A stretch of 64,000 nucleotides of DNA, from assembly GCA_039720395.1 (NCBI GenBank), contig CM077820.1:16143161-16207160 (forward strand). The letters are read 5' to 3'. Below the pieces are notes generated by a model that saw only the letters and a list, made by a program, of their open reading frames with translations, made no database searches and was not told the DNA's origin. The stretch is from Liquidambar formosana. Lineage: Eukaryota > Streptophyta > Magnoliopsida > Saxifragales > Altingiaceae. How positions within the stretch are numbered: position 1 is the first letter of the stretch; the number at the start of each line of letters is the position of its first letter. A program made the position numbers and the translations under genes. Below are positions 10,660-21,651 of the stretch, piece after piece.

Positions 10660-11530
10660 GCCAAATAATAATAGGGGTCTTTGGCTACAAGTCCATAAAA
10701 TTAGACTTGTGTAGCCATAAGTCTATCATAAAATCTTATGTAGTCAAAGGTATCTCTTAGATATTTTCAGATGATATTACCCATTCATATTATGTAACAA
10801 AAAGTTCCTCTTAGAAAGTTACATATGATCAGTGTAACTGTTTTTTTTTTAATTTTTTTTATACATAATTTTATATTCATCATGAGTCTTTTTCCTAATT
10901 TTTCTCAAAAAAAAAAAAAAAAAAAATCAATTAAATCTGGGCAAACATCTACTTGTAACTGAAGTTTGTACTAAACCCACAAAAAAATAGTTACATGAAA
11001 ACAATTACTTTTAAGTCAATTGTGACTGAATTTAAGTCACAAAATATTTAAATCTTACAAATTTTTAGTTTCAAACACATCAATTTAATTAATTCAATAG
11101 TTACATCTAATAAATTTAATAATTTTGTATGGGAAATTGTACAAAATTGAACTCACATTAAAATAGTTACATGTTTATTTATTTTAAAACCGATACATGT
11201 AAATATGTAATCAATGTAACTATTTTTTTTTATGCATAATTTTATTTTCATCATGGGTTTTGTTTCGAAAAGCTCGACGAATAGATTTCAAATATATAAA
11301 TTTTATTGGAAATCGATATCTAGATAAAAAATTATGTCATTTTAAAATTTGAAAACAAAAAATAACACTTAAGGGTGAACTTGACTTTATACATTTACCA
11401 CGGTTACAAAAGTAAACTCATTTTACTTAAAAATGGACTTATGGCCGCATAAGTTTGTTGCATAGACTTATGCCTCTATAAGTCCTATAAAAATAGATTT
11501 TTCGCTAATTTCTCCATAATATTAATCCTA
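10660..11530 (+). repeat. Dispersed repeat, inverted copy at 51.2-52.0 kb
   Basis: Matches 51190-52015 in opposite orientation over nearly its whole length. Both copies carry the stretch around ACTTAAGGGTGAACTTGACT (11370) and repeated GTTACAT/GTAACTG motifs, and both end in 'tggacttatggcc'/'acttgtgtagcc' pieces that resemble each other inverted. A long-terminal or fold-back transposon is likely, class unknown. A relative lies at about 19130-20000. Confidence 0.55.
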
Positions 11531-11923
11531 CTAGACTATTTTTGGAATAGTGTCGAACTCGGTTGATCTACCAAGTAAAAGTTTGACATTCAAGTTATGC
11601 AACACTTTTTTTTTAATATATATATTTTGGCCGAAGGGGATTTTAAAAGCTTCAGCTTAGTTAATCTCCTTAATACAGTTTAAGCTATTGCCCGCTCCCA
11701 TCGCCCATCGATTCAACTAATAAACTCGAGATGATTAACTTAAGAGAGGATGAGAAGAAACCTAAGATCTTTGATTTCTTAAACCTTAAGTCTTAAAAAT
11801 CACTTTTTCATGTCGCTTCGGGTCGTCTCACACCTTTTAAGAAAGCACTTTTAAAAATCACTTTTCATGCATCGACTCATACTTCAATTACACATTCCCT
11901 ATTTGAAGCTAGATACATTCCCC

Positions 11924-11998
11924 ACCCCACGCCCCACCCCCCCCCGGGGGCCCGCCCCACCCCGCCCCGCCCCGCCCTGCCCCGCGGGCGCCCCGCTC
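11924..11998. repeat. C/G-rich minisatellite (CCCCGCC-type)
   Basis: About 75 bases almost wholly C and G with repeated CCCCGCC units, in an otherwise AT-rich region. The paralogous site at 16600-16635 has a plain C-rich tract with A interruptions, so the repeat has been remodelled after duplication. A similar GC tract lies at 45887-45945. Confidence 0.7.
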
Positions 11999-12252
11999 TC
12001 TTTTCTTTCTTTGAGAACCAGATATATTCACTTAGCATTTTTAGCTATTTTGAATTTGCCTTCTACTTAAATTTCCTTGATTATGAAAATTCGTTGGAAT
12101 TAATTGTTATCTAAAATTTTCGCAAATTTGAAAATGTAGCAATTTTCTTTTTCTAATAAAAAAGTGTTTGAAGAAATGGCTTCTTCTTCAAGAAAAATCT
12201 TATAATTTTCTTACAATAAATTGAAAAATCTAAAAGAAAGTTTCATTATAGA

Positions 12253-12254
<2 letters not shown>

Positions 12255-12290
<36 letters not shown>
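12255..12290. repeat. (AT)n microsatellite
   Basis: Uninterrupted TA/AT dinucleotides. In the paralogous block the same position holds two MITEs (16898-17690). Confidence 0.9.
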
Positions 12291-12291
<1 letters not shown>

Positions 12292-12793
12292 AAATTACGA
12301 GATCAAAAGTTTGGAAAATGAACTCAAGTGGATTCAATCTTAGAATTTATGCCTTTAGAAGTGGGAGGTTTTAAGTTTGGCCCTATTGACTTTATCCCAA
12401 TTGTTAATGCTTTTTTTTTTTTTTTGTTTTTTGATTGATTGATACGAAGTGGATAGTTACTTTATTTGTTTACGAATCTAGATATTTGTTGGATGCAATA
12501 TATAGACTCCAAAAACCCTTTTGACATGAAAAATAAAAAATCAGAAAATTAAAAGTTTGCAGTTGCAATGTATTATAAGACAATACTTGTCCAGTATATA
12601 TGAAGGAACTCTTCTTAACTTCTATTCATTTTCTAACACTTGTCATAAATAATTGAAAAAAATTATGAATTTATACATACAAATAAGTAGATATGTAGTC
12701 ACCAATACACGTGTGGGGCAAGTATTTCTAACATTATAATTACATGATTTTGGCCCCAAAGGCCAAAACAAGCCTTCTTGCATTGCTAGCTCC

Positions 12794-13505
12794 TAGGGGT
12801 GTTCATTGTTTAGGTTAAAACCGAAAACCAAACCGAACCAAACCAAACCGACCGGTTTGGTTTGGTTTTTTTGTCCTTAGGTTTGGTTTTGGTTCTAATT
12901 TTAGAAAACCGAATTAAATTGGTTTGGTTTTGGTTTTCATGTTTAAAAAACCAAACCAAACCGAAAAAACCGAAAAAATATAATATAAATATATATAATT
13001 TTATATATTATATATTAAACTTAGTTTGTAAATTTTCTATTCTAATAAGGGCATAATAGGTAATAGATTGTAAATTTTCTTAATGGTTTTTCTTTATTAG
13101 ATTAACATGTATTAAATTAGCTATCATTGTTGTGTGAGATATTAGCACGTATTAGATTGAAGATTTGAACTTGGATTGACGTAAGTCAATACTTTTCCAT
13201 TTTGATACAATGTTTAATTTTTTTTTTTTTAGTTGCCATTGTAATGATTTTATTAAAAATGTTTTTATTTAGAGTTTGGCTTGTCATTTTTCTATTTTTA
13301 ATTATTTATTGCTATTAGGTAGGATAAAACCAAAATCAAACCAAATCGAACCAAATCGAAATTTTATAGTTTGGTTTGGTTTGGTTTGGTTTGGTTTTTT
13401 TTATAGTATGATTTGGTTTTGGTTTGAGAAAACAAAAACCGAAGTATAATGATTTGGTTTAAAATCTACCCTAAAACCGAACCAAACCGAACCACGAACA
13501 CCCTA
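12794..13505. mobile_element. Non-autonomous hAT element upstream of F-box copy 2
   Basis: Inverted ends TAGGGGTGTTCA and (read inward from the right) TAGGGTGTTCG. The exact 8-bp target duplication CTAGCTCC is at 12786-12793 and 13506-13513. Inside both ends are runs of AACCAAACCGAACC and its complement. The right end is only 53 bases from the ATG at 13559. Copy 3 keeps an unoccupied equivalent (GTGCTAGCTACAGCCCAATT near 20370). Confidence 0.92.
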
Positions 13506-13558
13506 CTAGCTCCAACCCAATTTCCATCAAGAGAAGCCGAACATTTTCAGCCGATTCA

Positions 13559-14782
13559 ATGTCTCTCCAAACATCAACTTCCGACTTGATCGCCGCCAAC
13601 GACGACCTCTTATCGGAAATCCTTCTTCGTCTGCCCATCAAATCCATCCTCCAATTCAAATCCGTATCCAAGCATTGGCTCTCTCTCATCTCTGATCCCC
13701 ACTTCTCTCGTCGCCGCCTGAACCTTAACCCTAACCCCGTCGCCGGCCTTTTCTTGAGCCCATGGGGGACGGACTACTACGTCGAACGCACATTCGAATT
13801 CGTTCCTCTTGGGGACGACGAGTTTAGTCCCTCACGCTTTAGATCTCTCCCTTTTCTCGACGATAAGTCGGCTATTCCGATTTCCCAGTCTTGCAATGGC
13901 TTATTGCTAATTTGTGGCTATCGAGAGGGTAAGCATGAATTATATGTGTTTAATCCTACCACTATGCAATTCTCTCATCTTCCCGATCTGCTTCCCGAAT
14001 TCGATGACTGTGACAGGGCTCGTGTCATGGGTTTCAATTTAGCTTTTGATCCGTCGAAATCTCCTCATTACAAAGTTGTCTCTGTTCGAACTCGTGATTC
14101 ATCGTTCAGTCGTTACCGGATCGACATCTATTCGTCCGAGACGGGTTCTTGGCGGGCCTCTGCCAATCCTTCCATTGAACAAGTTATTCTTAGAATCAAT
14201 CATATTAGATTCAGCGATGGGGTTTTTTGGAATGGTTCCATTCATTGGATAGGCCCTTTTGTGAGGACTTACTTGCATTTCGACGTGGAACAAGAGCGGC
14301 TTCAAGAAATGCCGATGCCCCCAATTCGTGATGGGTTGAAGGAAAAATGGAGGGTCACGTATTCGGGGGAGTCTCGAGACCATTTGCATCTTGTTGAGGT
14401 TTACGGTTGTACGATGACGCAGTTTGATGTTTATGAGATGGAGAGGGACTACTCGAGGTGGTTTGTGAAGTATCGTGTCGACCTTCATACAGTCACGATT
14501 CTATTTCCTGAGATGATTGTGAGCTTTGCTGAGTTCCCGGATTTGCGTGGCTATGAATTTCATGTGCTCTGTGTTGTTCGGGGAGAAACAGAGGAAGAGT
14601 CGTATATGGTGCTGCACATTCAAGATAAGCTCATACGTTACAATCTCAAGGACAAGACTTGCAAGAAACTTTATGATTTGGCTCCTATTCATGTTGATAG
14701 AAACAGCCTTTTGTATACGGAAACTTTAAATTTCGGATGGTTTCAGGCTTATCAATATATTGAGAGTCTTTCCTGTGTTTGA
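13559..14782 (+). CDS. F-box protein, At5g07610-like (copy 2, intact)
   Basis: Single exon, 407 aa, starting MSLQTSTSD. The F-box is at residues 12-55 (NDDLLSEILLRLPIKSILQFKSVSKHW). The FBA region follows, with CNGLLLICGY, FNPTTMQFSHLPDLLPEF, FDPSKSPHYKVVSV and SSETGSW, ending IQDKLIRYNLKDKTCKKLYD to YQYIESLSCV. It is closer to copy 3 than to copy 1 (the GYREGKHE insertion and LLPEFDD are shared by 2 and 3 only). Predicted role: substrate adaptor of an SCF ubiquitin ligase; target unknown. Its immediate 5' flank is a transposon, so its expression may differ from that of copy 1. Confidence 0.92.
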   Translation: MSLQTSTSDLIAANDDLLSEILLRLPIKSILQFKSVSKHWLSLISDPHFSRRRLNLNPNPVAGLFLSPWGTDYYVERTFEFVPLGDDEFSPSRFRSLPFLDDKSAIPISQSCNGLLLICGYREGKHELYVFNPTTMQFSHLPDLLPEFDDCDRARVMGFNLAFDPSKSPHYKVVSVRTRDSSFSRYRIDIYSSETGSWRASANPSIEQVILRINHIRFSDGVFWNGSIHWIGPFVRTYLHFDVEQERLQEMPMPPIRDGLKEKWRVTYSGESRDHLHLVEVYGCTMTQFDVYEMERDYSRWFVKYRVDLHTVTILFPEMIVSFAEFPDLRGYEFHVLCVVRGETEEESYMVLHIQDKLIRYNLKDKTCKKLYDLAPIHVDRNSLLYTETLNFGWFQAYQYIESLSCV

Positions 14783-15177
14783 AGCAAATTTTTGTTGTAA
14801 CAATGATGTAAAGCGTGCGATTTGTGCTAACTTTGCCGGCGATGAGATCATTGGGCATCTGGTTTAGCCTCTTCTGCTTTGGATGTACAATTAGTTTCAA
14901 TCTATAAGAGTTCTTGTTTCATATTCTCAGCTATAAATTGTAGGCCGTATTGATTTTTTATTTTTTAATGGATGTGATTTTTCTAAATTCTCTACTATGC
15001 AGTCATTTCTTGCTGTACGGTAAGGAGAAGTAGCTCTCGTTATATGGTAGATGTGAGTAATGTCCCTATTTTTGAAGAACAAAATCCTCGTTAAAAGTCT
15101 TTATTTGAGGCTTAAAGTTGAAGGAGTAGGCTATGGGTCTAATTGTTGGGCTTGAGTAGCGAGTACTTGGAGAAGAT
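14783..15177. other. 3' flank of F-box copy 2
   Basis: Shared with the flank of copy 3 (21652-22060) and the block near 56730: GATGAGATCATTGGGCATCTGG, CTCTGCTTTGG-type sequence, then GTCTTTATTTGAGGCTTAAA. No gene. Confidence 0.6.
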
Positions 15178-15285
15178 TTTGGCTCCTATTGATATTGATA
15201 GAAACTGCCTCTGGTATATGGAAGCTTTAACTTTCCGATGGTTTAGGGGCTTATCAATATATTGAAAGTCTCTCGTGTTTGAAGC
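15178..15285 (+). pseudogene. F-box gene 3'-end scrap
   Basis: Encodes LAPIDIDRNCLWYMEALTF and, after a one-base shift, a form of AYQYIESL, followed by the usual GTGTTTGAAGCAAATTTTG end. Matches only the last ~35 codons of the F-box copies, so it marks a lost gene or an unequal-exchange junction. Confidence 0.8.
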
Positions 15286-16897
15286 AAATTTTGTTTTAAG
15301 AAATGAGTCTTTGTATTATTTTATAAATATCATTCTGTTGGAAATTTTTTTTGTTCAATATTCTTTGATGCGAATTATGTTAAGAGTCTTTCTTTTGTGT
15401 TTTTCTCATAGGATTTTAAGCGAGTATAGGCTTGCTAGCTAAAATGCCCGAACGTTGCCGCTGACGGGATCACTGGGCACCTGGTTTAACCAGTGCTGCT
15501 TTGGATGTACAATTAGCTTCAATCTATAAGATTTTCGTTTCTTATTCTCAACTAGAATTGGTAAGCTGCGTAAATTTTTTAAATGGTATGATGTCTCCAA
15601 ATTCCCTACCATGCAGTCATTTCTTGTGGGGAAATGGCTCTCCACATGTGCGCAGGTTATGCCAAAATACACATCCACATGTGCACAGGCTCTTAGCTTT
15701 GTGTGTGCTTATGAACTTATATGAGAAGGCTGGGATCAGACCCAACCCACACCAATTCAAGCACCCCAAATTGCAGTTAGAATTCCTGATTTGAGTGAAC
15801 TGATCCGAGACTTTCAGACTGTCGTTGAGTTGGGTGCCATATATGCATAGGAGTGCGAATCCTCCTGTGAATGAGCATGAACAAAACTAACAAATCCGTC
15901 TCCAAATGAATATGACTGACTTGCAATTAGTGAGCCATTAATTTTAAAAACAAATCTAAGAGTAGATAATTATGAAATAATATTGCCGCCAAGCTATTAG
16001 GCAAGGACTCGTCTTGGCTTGGAATGAAAGGTATTTGTTGAAAAATTATCACATCTCACATTGCCCAAATATTGGGTTTCATAGGACTTCATACACCTCT
16101 TTGGACCCTCCGGATAATAACTTAAGCTTTTAGATTGAAAACTTAATATAGTATTATAGCACATTGTTTTTGGACCTAATCTTGCAATTTGCTAAATCAA
16201 ATAATAATCCTACTAGACTATTTTTAGAATAGTGTCAAACTTGATCGATCTACTAAGTAAAAGTTTGACATTCAAGTTATGCAACACTTTTTTTAATATA
16301 TATATTTTGGCCAATGGGGATTTTAAAGAGCTTCAGCTTAATTAATCTCCTTAATACAGTTTAAGCTATTGCCCACTCCCATCGCCCATTGCCTATCGAT
16401 TCGACTAATTAAACTCGATCTAACCTAAGAGAAAATGACAAGTCAAACCTAAGATCTTTGATTTCTTGAGGCTTAAGTCTTAAAAATCACTTATTCATGT
16501 CCCTTTGGGTCATCTCACACCTTTTAAGAAAGTAATGCGTGCATCGACTCATAGTTCAATTATACATTCACTATTCTCATACTTGAATTACATCCATCCC
16601 CCCCACACCATCCCCCCCACCCCCCCAAAACCCCCCTCTTTTTCTTTCTCTGAAAACCAGATATATTCACATAGCATTTTTAGCTACTTTGAATTTGCCT
16701 TCTACTTAAATTTCCTTGATTATGAATATTCGTTGGAATTAATTGTTATCCAAAATTTTCACAAATTTGCAAATGTAGCAATTTTTTTTTTCTAATTAAA
16801 AAGTGTTTGAAGAAATGGCTAATTCTTCAAGAAAAATCTCATACTTTTCTTGCAATAAATTGAAAAATCTAAAAGAAAGTTTCATTATAAAATACAT
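15286..16897. other. Duplicated F-box flanking sequence
   Basis: 15430-15760 repeats the 3' flank of copy 1. 15775-16060 repeats the RNase H-like scrap at 10235-10500. 16200-16890 repeats the upstream block of copy 2. From about 16336 the sequence is also repeated at 55784 onward. No gene. Confidence 0.6.
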
Positions 16898-17287
16898 GGG
16901 GAGGGTTATTGACACTTGGTGTAAAACTTTCTACACTTACACCTATTAATATCTTTTTAAAGAAATTATATTTAGCCAATCTAACCGTTGGATTACATAT
17001 CCCTATCATGCATGTCATGCATGCCAAATTTCAAATTAATCGGATTTTGGGAAGTGTTTGATCTATAAACTTACATTTTTTTTAATAAATAGAACTTTAA
17101 TTTCGAGCACTTTATGGATGACATAGCTCCTAATCTCCGATAAACTTGAAATTTGACATGCATGACCTGCATAACAAGAATATGTAAGCCAACGATTGGA
17201 TTGGCAAAATATGATTTCTATAGAAAGATATTGACGGGTTTAAGTGTAAAAAGTTTTACATTAGGTGTCAACAGAATCCTTCCCAAA
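16898..17287. mobile_element. MITE with GACACxxxGTGTAAAA-type TIRs
   Basis: Left end GGGGAGGGTTATTGACACTT, right end (inverted) GGGAAGGATTCTGTTGACAC; the following ~35 bases also match as inverted repeats (GTGTAAAACTTTCTACACTT). No coding capacity. Relatives at 56209-56599 and at 63857 to the window end. Target duplication not clear because it sits in AT-repeat sequence. Confidence 0.8.
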
Positions 17288-17305
17288 ATATATGTATTAT
17301 ATATA

Positions 17306-17690
17306 GGGGAGGGATCCGTTTACACCCGGTATAAAACTTTTTAGTCTTACACCCCTCAATAAAATTTTGTAGGATCGATGTTTAACAAAACCAACCGTTA
17401 GATTGGATATTGCTCTCATGGAGATCATGCGCACCAAATTTCACATTGACTGGAAATTAGGAACTATTCCATCGATAAAGCGGCCTAAATTATAGTTTTA
17501 TTTGCAAAAAGCAAAGTGAGTTTATTGATGAGATGCTTATGATTATCTAATCAGTATGAAATTTGATGTGCATGATCCCCATTAGAGCAATATCCAATCC
17601 AACGGTTGATTTTGTTAAATATCCTACAAAAAGTTTTTGAGGGGTGTAAAGCTAAAAATTTTTACACTAGATGTAAACGGATCCCTCCCC
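17306..17690. mobile_element. MITE with GGGGAGGGATCCGTTTACA TIRs
   Basis: Left end GGGGAGGGATCCGTTTACAC, right end its complement (TGTAAACGGATCCCTCCCC), with ~50 bases of inverted match. The interior has an inverted pair around CAACCGTTAGATTGGATATT and AATATCCAATCCAACGGTTG. Inserted in an (AT)n tract. A truncated copy is at 56618-56722. Confidence 0.85.
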
Positions 17691-17808
17691 ATATATATAT
17701 ATATATATATTGTAAATTATGAGATCAAAAGTTTGGAAAATGAACTCAAGTGGATTCAATCTTAGAATTTATGCCTTAAGAAGTGGGAGGTTTTAAGTTT
17801 GCCCCAAT

Positions 17809-18807
17809 CAGGCCTCGCAATTGGGTGGTTTTGGGCGGGTTTAGATGGGTTTAATTAAAATGTCACCCAAACCCAACCCAACCCATTTATGTGAAAACCC
17901 ATTTAAGCAAAACCTAAACTCACCTATTTATTGCAAGCAAAAACCCAACCCAACCCAACCTAATAGTTTTAGGTGATGTTTGGCTACTTTGTCTAGCGTT
18001 CGTCCCTTTCCCTTTCCATTTGGCAACAACTTCAAAAATCCAACTCCATTTCTTCCCTTTCGTTATAATGGCCCTTCTCTCTTTCTCTTTCCCTCTCCCT
18101 TATCTCGCTTTCTCTGTACCCTTTCTCTTCTATGGCTCTCCTTCTAATACCCATTTCAATAGTTTTCATCATCCTTGCTTACAACCTATATCAACAGCTC
18201 TGATTTAAGCTCACACTGGGCCCATGTCCATAGCCAATTGTCAGAAACCTTTACGACATAAGACCAACCATTTGCCAACCATCTGCCAACTTGTGACTTC
18301 CTCCTCCCCATCGATTCATCTCCGTTGCAGGTGCTCATCTCCGATAACAGCAAGGGTGGCATTTCAACGGCAACATCGTTGGATTATTTGATGGTGGCAA
18401 CCGATTCTAGCTTGATCAAGGTCGATGTGGTGACAGAGGCGAAACTAAAGGATAATGGGTTTATGAGCATGAGAAGGATGAAGCTGGTTTGAAGGAGACG
18501 AGCGACAGCATAACAGGCAAGCTGCGGTGTTAAAGAAGATGAGCGGTGGTGGAGTTCAATTGAAAAGCTTAAGAGAATTGAACATGTGATTGTGCGAAGG
18601 GCGAAGGAGAGAGCTAAACATCAGATCTTTGATTGGGTTTAGTTCACACCCAACAATTTTTATGTAAACCCGATTAGACCGAATTATTAATTGGGTTCCT
18701 TTTGGGTATCCATTTACCACCCAATTAATAAAATTATTTGTACACACCCATTTAACTTGGACGGGTTTGGGTGGGTTCGTGGGTTTGGGCATAAATTGCC
18801 AGCCTTG
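17809..18807. mobile_element. Non-autonomous hAT-like element, 1.0 kb
   Basis: Ends CAGGCCTCGCAATTGGG and, inverted from the right, CAAGGCTGGCAATTTATGCC. The flanking 8-mers are GCCCCAAT (17801-17808) and GCTCCAGT (18808-18815), 6 of 8 matching. Copy 2 keeps an empty version of the site (TTGGCCCTATTGACTTTATC near 12374). Repeated AACCCAACCC motifs lie inside both ends. No transposase. Confidence 0.8.
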
Positions 18808-18815
18808 GCTCCAGT

Positions 18816-20423
18816 TGACTTTATCCCAATTATTAATGCTTAATTGATATAAAGTAGATAGTTACTTTATTTGTTTCCCTATCCAGATATTAGTTGGAGG
18901 CAAAATATAGACTCTAGAATCTAGATACCCTTTTCATATGAAAAATAAAAAATCAGAAAATTATAAGTTTACATTTGCAATATATTGTAAGACAATACTT
19001 GCCTACACATTCCATTCATTTTTTGACACTTGTCATAAATAATTGATAAAAATGAATTTAAAAATATGAATAAGTGAATGCACAGTCACCTATACGCATG
19101 TGAGTTCATATAAATCCATACAATTAGTTTTTTCTCAATTATTTATTGGTCATTTGGTGACAAGTCTTGTTTTCAAGACTTGTATAGGTGCAAGTCTCCT
19201 TTCGAAAACTAGTTAAGACTCAAGTCCTCTTTATGATAACAGGACAAAAATGCCCCTATCACTATTAACACTTTCCATGTAAAATTTAGAGAAATAAATT
19301 CTCCATAATACCTGGAGAGTATTTTGCTCCAAAATCTTCGAAAATCATGTTCCTCGTATCCGAAGATTCTGTAATTGAAAATTACATATACTTTATGTAA
19401 TTGTTTTAAATTTCAGATTTTGGTGTTTGTTTTTGGAAAATTATAGTAAGTTGTTTTAATTTTTTTTTTTTTTTTTTTTTTTTGGGTTTAACTGTTTCAA
19501 ATAACTTTGAAATTCAAAAAAGTTCACAAAACTTACATGTACTTTGTGTAACTGTTTTAAATTTTTTTTTTAAAATCTAAAATGTATTTTATTGTTTAAG
19601 CAGAAATTCTTTTTTGGGGTATTGAAAACAGTTACACTTGGGTTTGGAAAATTGTAATAAATTGTTTTTATTTGTTTTTGATTTATTTTTTTATTTTTTT
19701 TTGTGTGTAACTGTTTTAAATAACTTAAAGTTTCAAAAATGTGCATAAAAGTTATATCTACTTTGTATAACGATAGCTACATGTAAATTGGAAATTACTG
19801 GTAAAAATAAAGTATTCTCGACTTTTCGTGCGTTAAAAATGAAAGAAAATAAAAACAAATCGCCATAGTTGTACCATATTTGAATATAGTATTAAATCTG
19901 CAAAAATCAAGTAATTGCGTTCTTTAAAAATAGAAAAAAATAAAGGGAAATGACCATAATTATATTGTGTCTGAATATAGTATCAAATCTGCAAATATCA
20001 AGTAATCTTATGTGTTAAAAATGGAAGAAAATAAAAAATTCAAATTTCGTATGCAAATATGATATCAAATTTGTTATGACGGTTAAATAGTCATTAATTA
20101 AAAAACGAAAGTGATATTTCATTTAATTCACCACCGTTTTCTTAATTTATGAACTTGAGACAACACAAGTTTTCCTTGAGTACTAATCCCTTCGGAAGTC
20201 TTCCAAAATGTATTCTTTACTAATTTCCTCATTATTTAGATAAGTGGTAGTACACGAGAGAAGATTGGGAGGGTTTTTCTTCCGTGCACGTGTGGGGCAA
20301 GTATTTCCTAACATTATAATTACTCCACATGATTTTGGCCCCAAGGACCAAAACATGCCTTCTTGCAGTGCTAGCTACAGCCCAATTTCCATCGAGGCAA
20401 GGCGAACATTTTCAGCCAATTCA
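18816..20423. other. Upstream region of F-box copy 3
   Basis: 18816-19100 continues the F-box upstream block. About 19130-20000 is a repeat relative of 10660-11530, rich in poly-T and GTAACTGTTTT motifs. 20280-20423 is the conserved proximal 5' flank (CACGTGTGGGGCAAGTATTTC, GATTTTGGCCCCAAGG). No separate gene. Confidence 0.5.
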
Positions 20424-21651
20424 ATGTCTCTCCAAACATCATCTTCCGACGTGATCGCCGCCAACGATGACCTCTTATCGGAAATCCTTCATCGTCTGCC
20501 CATCAAATCCATCCTCCAATTCAAATCCGTATCCAAACATTGGCTCTCTCTCATCTCCGATCCCCACTTCTCTCGTCGCCGCCTGAACCTTAACCCTAAC
20601 CCCGTCGGCGGCCTTTTCTTGAGCCCATGGGGGACGGACTACTACGTCGAACGCACATTCGAATTCGTTCCTCTTGGGGACGACGAGTTTGGTCCCTCAC
20701 GCTTTAGATCTCTCCCTTTTCTCGACGATAAGTCGGCTATTACGATTTCGCAGTCTTGCAATGGTTTATTGCTAATTTGTGGCTATCGAGAGGGTAAGCA
20801 TGAATTATATGTGTAATGTGTTTAATCCTACCACTATGCAATTCTCTCATCTTCCCGATCTGCTTCCCGAATTCGATGACTGTGAAAGGGCTAGTGTCAT
20901 GGGTTTCAATTTAGCTTTTGATCCGTCGAAATCTCCTCATTACAAAGTTGTCTGTGTTCGACCTCGTGATTCATCGTTCAGTCATTACCGGATCGACATC
21001 TATTCATCCGAGACGGGTTCTTGGCGGGTCTCTGCCAATCCTTCCATTGAACGAGTTATTCTTAGATTCAATCATATTAGATTCAGTGATGGGGTTTTTT
21101 GGAATGGTTCCATTCATTGGATAGGCCTTTTTAGGACTTACTTTCGTTTCGACGTCGAGCAAGAGCGGCTTCAAGAAATGCCGATGCCCCCAATTCCTGA
21201 TGGGTTGAAGGATGAATGGAGGGTCACGTATTTGGGGGAGTCTCGAGACCTTTTGCATCTTGTTGAGGTTTACGGTTGTACCATGACGCAGTTTGATGTC
21301 TATGAGATGGAGAGGGACTACTCGGGGTGGTTTGTGAAGTATCGTGTCGACCTTGATACAGTCACGACTCTATTTCCTGAGATGATTGTGAGCAATCATG
21401 AGTTCCCGGATTTACGGTGCCATGAATTTCACGTGCTCTGTGTTGTTCGGGGAGAAACAGAGGAAGAGTCGTATATGGTGCTGCACATTCATGATAAGCT
21501 CATACGTTACAATCTCAAGGAGAAGACTTGCAAGAAACTTTATGATTTGGCTCCTATTCATGTTGATAAACGCTGCCTTATGTATACGGAAACTTTAAAT
21601 TTCGGATGGTTTGAGGCTTATCAATATATTGAAAGTCTTTCTTGTGTTTGA
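20424..21651 (+). pseudogene. F-box protein copy 3, broken by a 7-bp insertion
   Basis: Starts MSLQTSSSD at the same point as copies 1 and 2, and runs through the F-box (NDDLLSEILHRLPIKSILQF) to YREGKHELYV, then stops at 20814. At the break the sequence is TATGTGTAATGTGTTTAAT where copy 2 has TATGTGTTTAAT: seven extra bases that look like a local duplication of TGTGTAA/TAATGTG. The rest of the protein (VFNPTTMQFSHLP to the usual YIESLSCV end, to 21651) is open in another frame with no further stop. A truncated F-box-only protein of about 130 aa is possible; it would keep SKP1 binding but lose the substrate region. Confidence 0.88.

Larger units (their letters stand above)
11531..12785. other. 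Upstream block of F-box copy 2, paralogous to 16.2-16.9 and 18.8-19.1 kb
   Basis: Aligns with the region upstream of F-box copy 3: the motifs CCTACTAGACTATTTTTGGAA, AAAGTTTGACATTCAAGTTATG and GTTTGGAAAATGAACTCAAG occur in both. No gene seen. It contains a GC-rich tract and an AT microsatellite listed separately. Confidence 0.6.

Noticed and set aside
20244..20423. Upstream extension of F-box copy 3
   Set aside because: Corresponds to 5' flank in the other copies; MSLQ start preferred.
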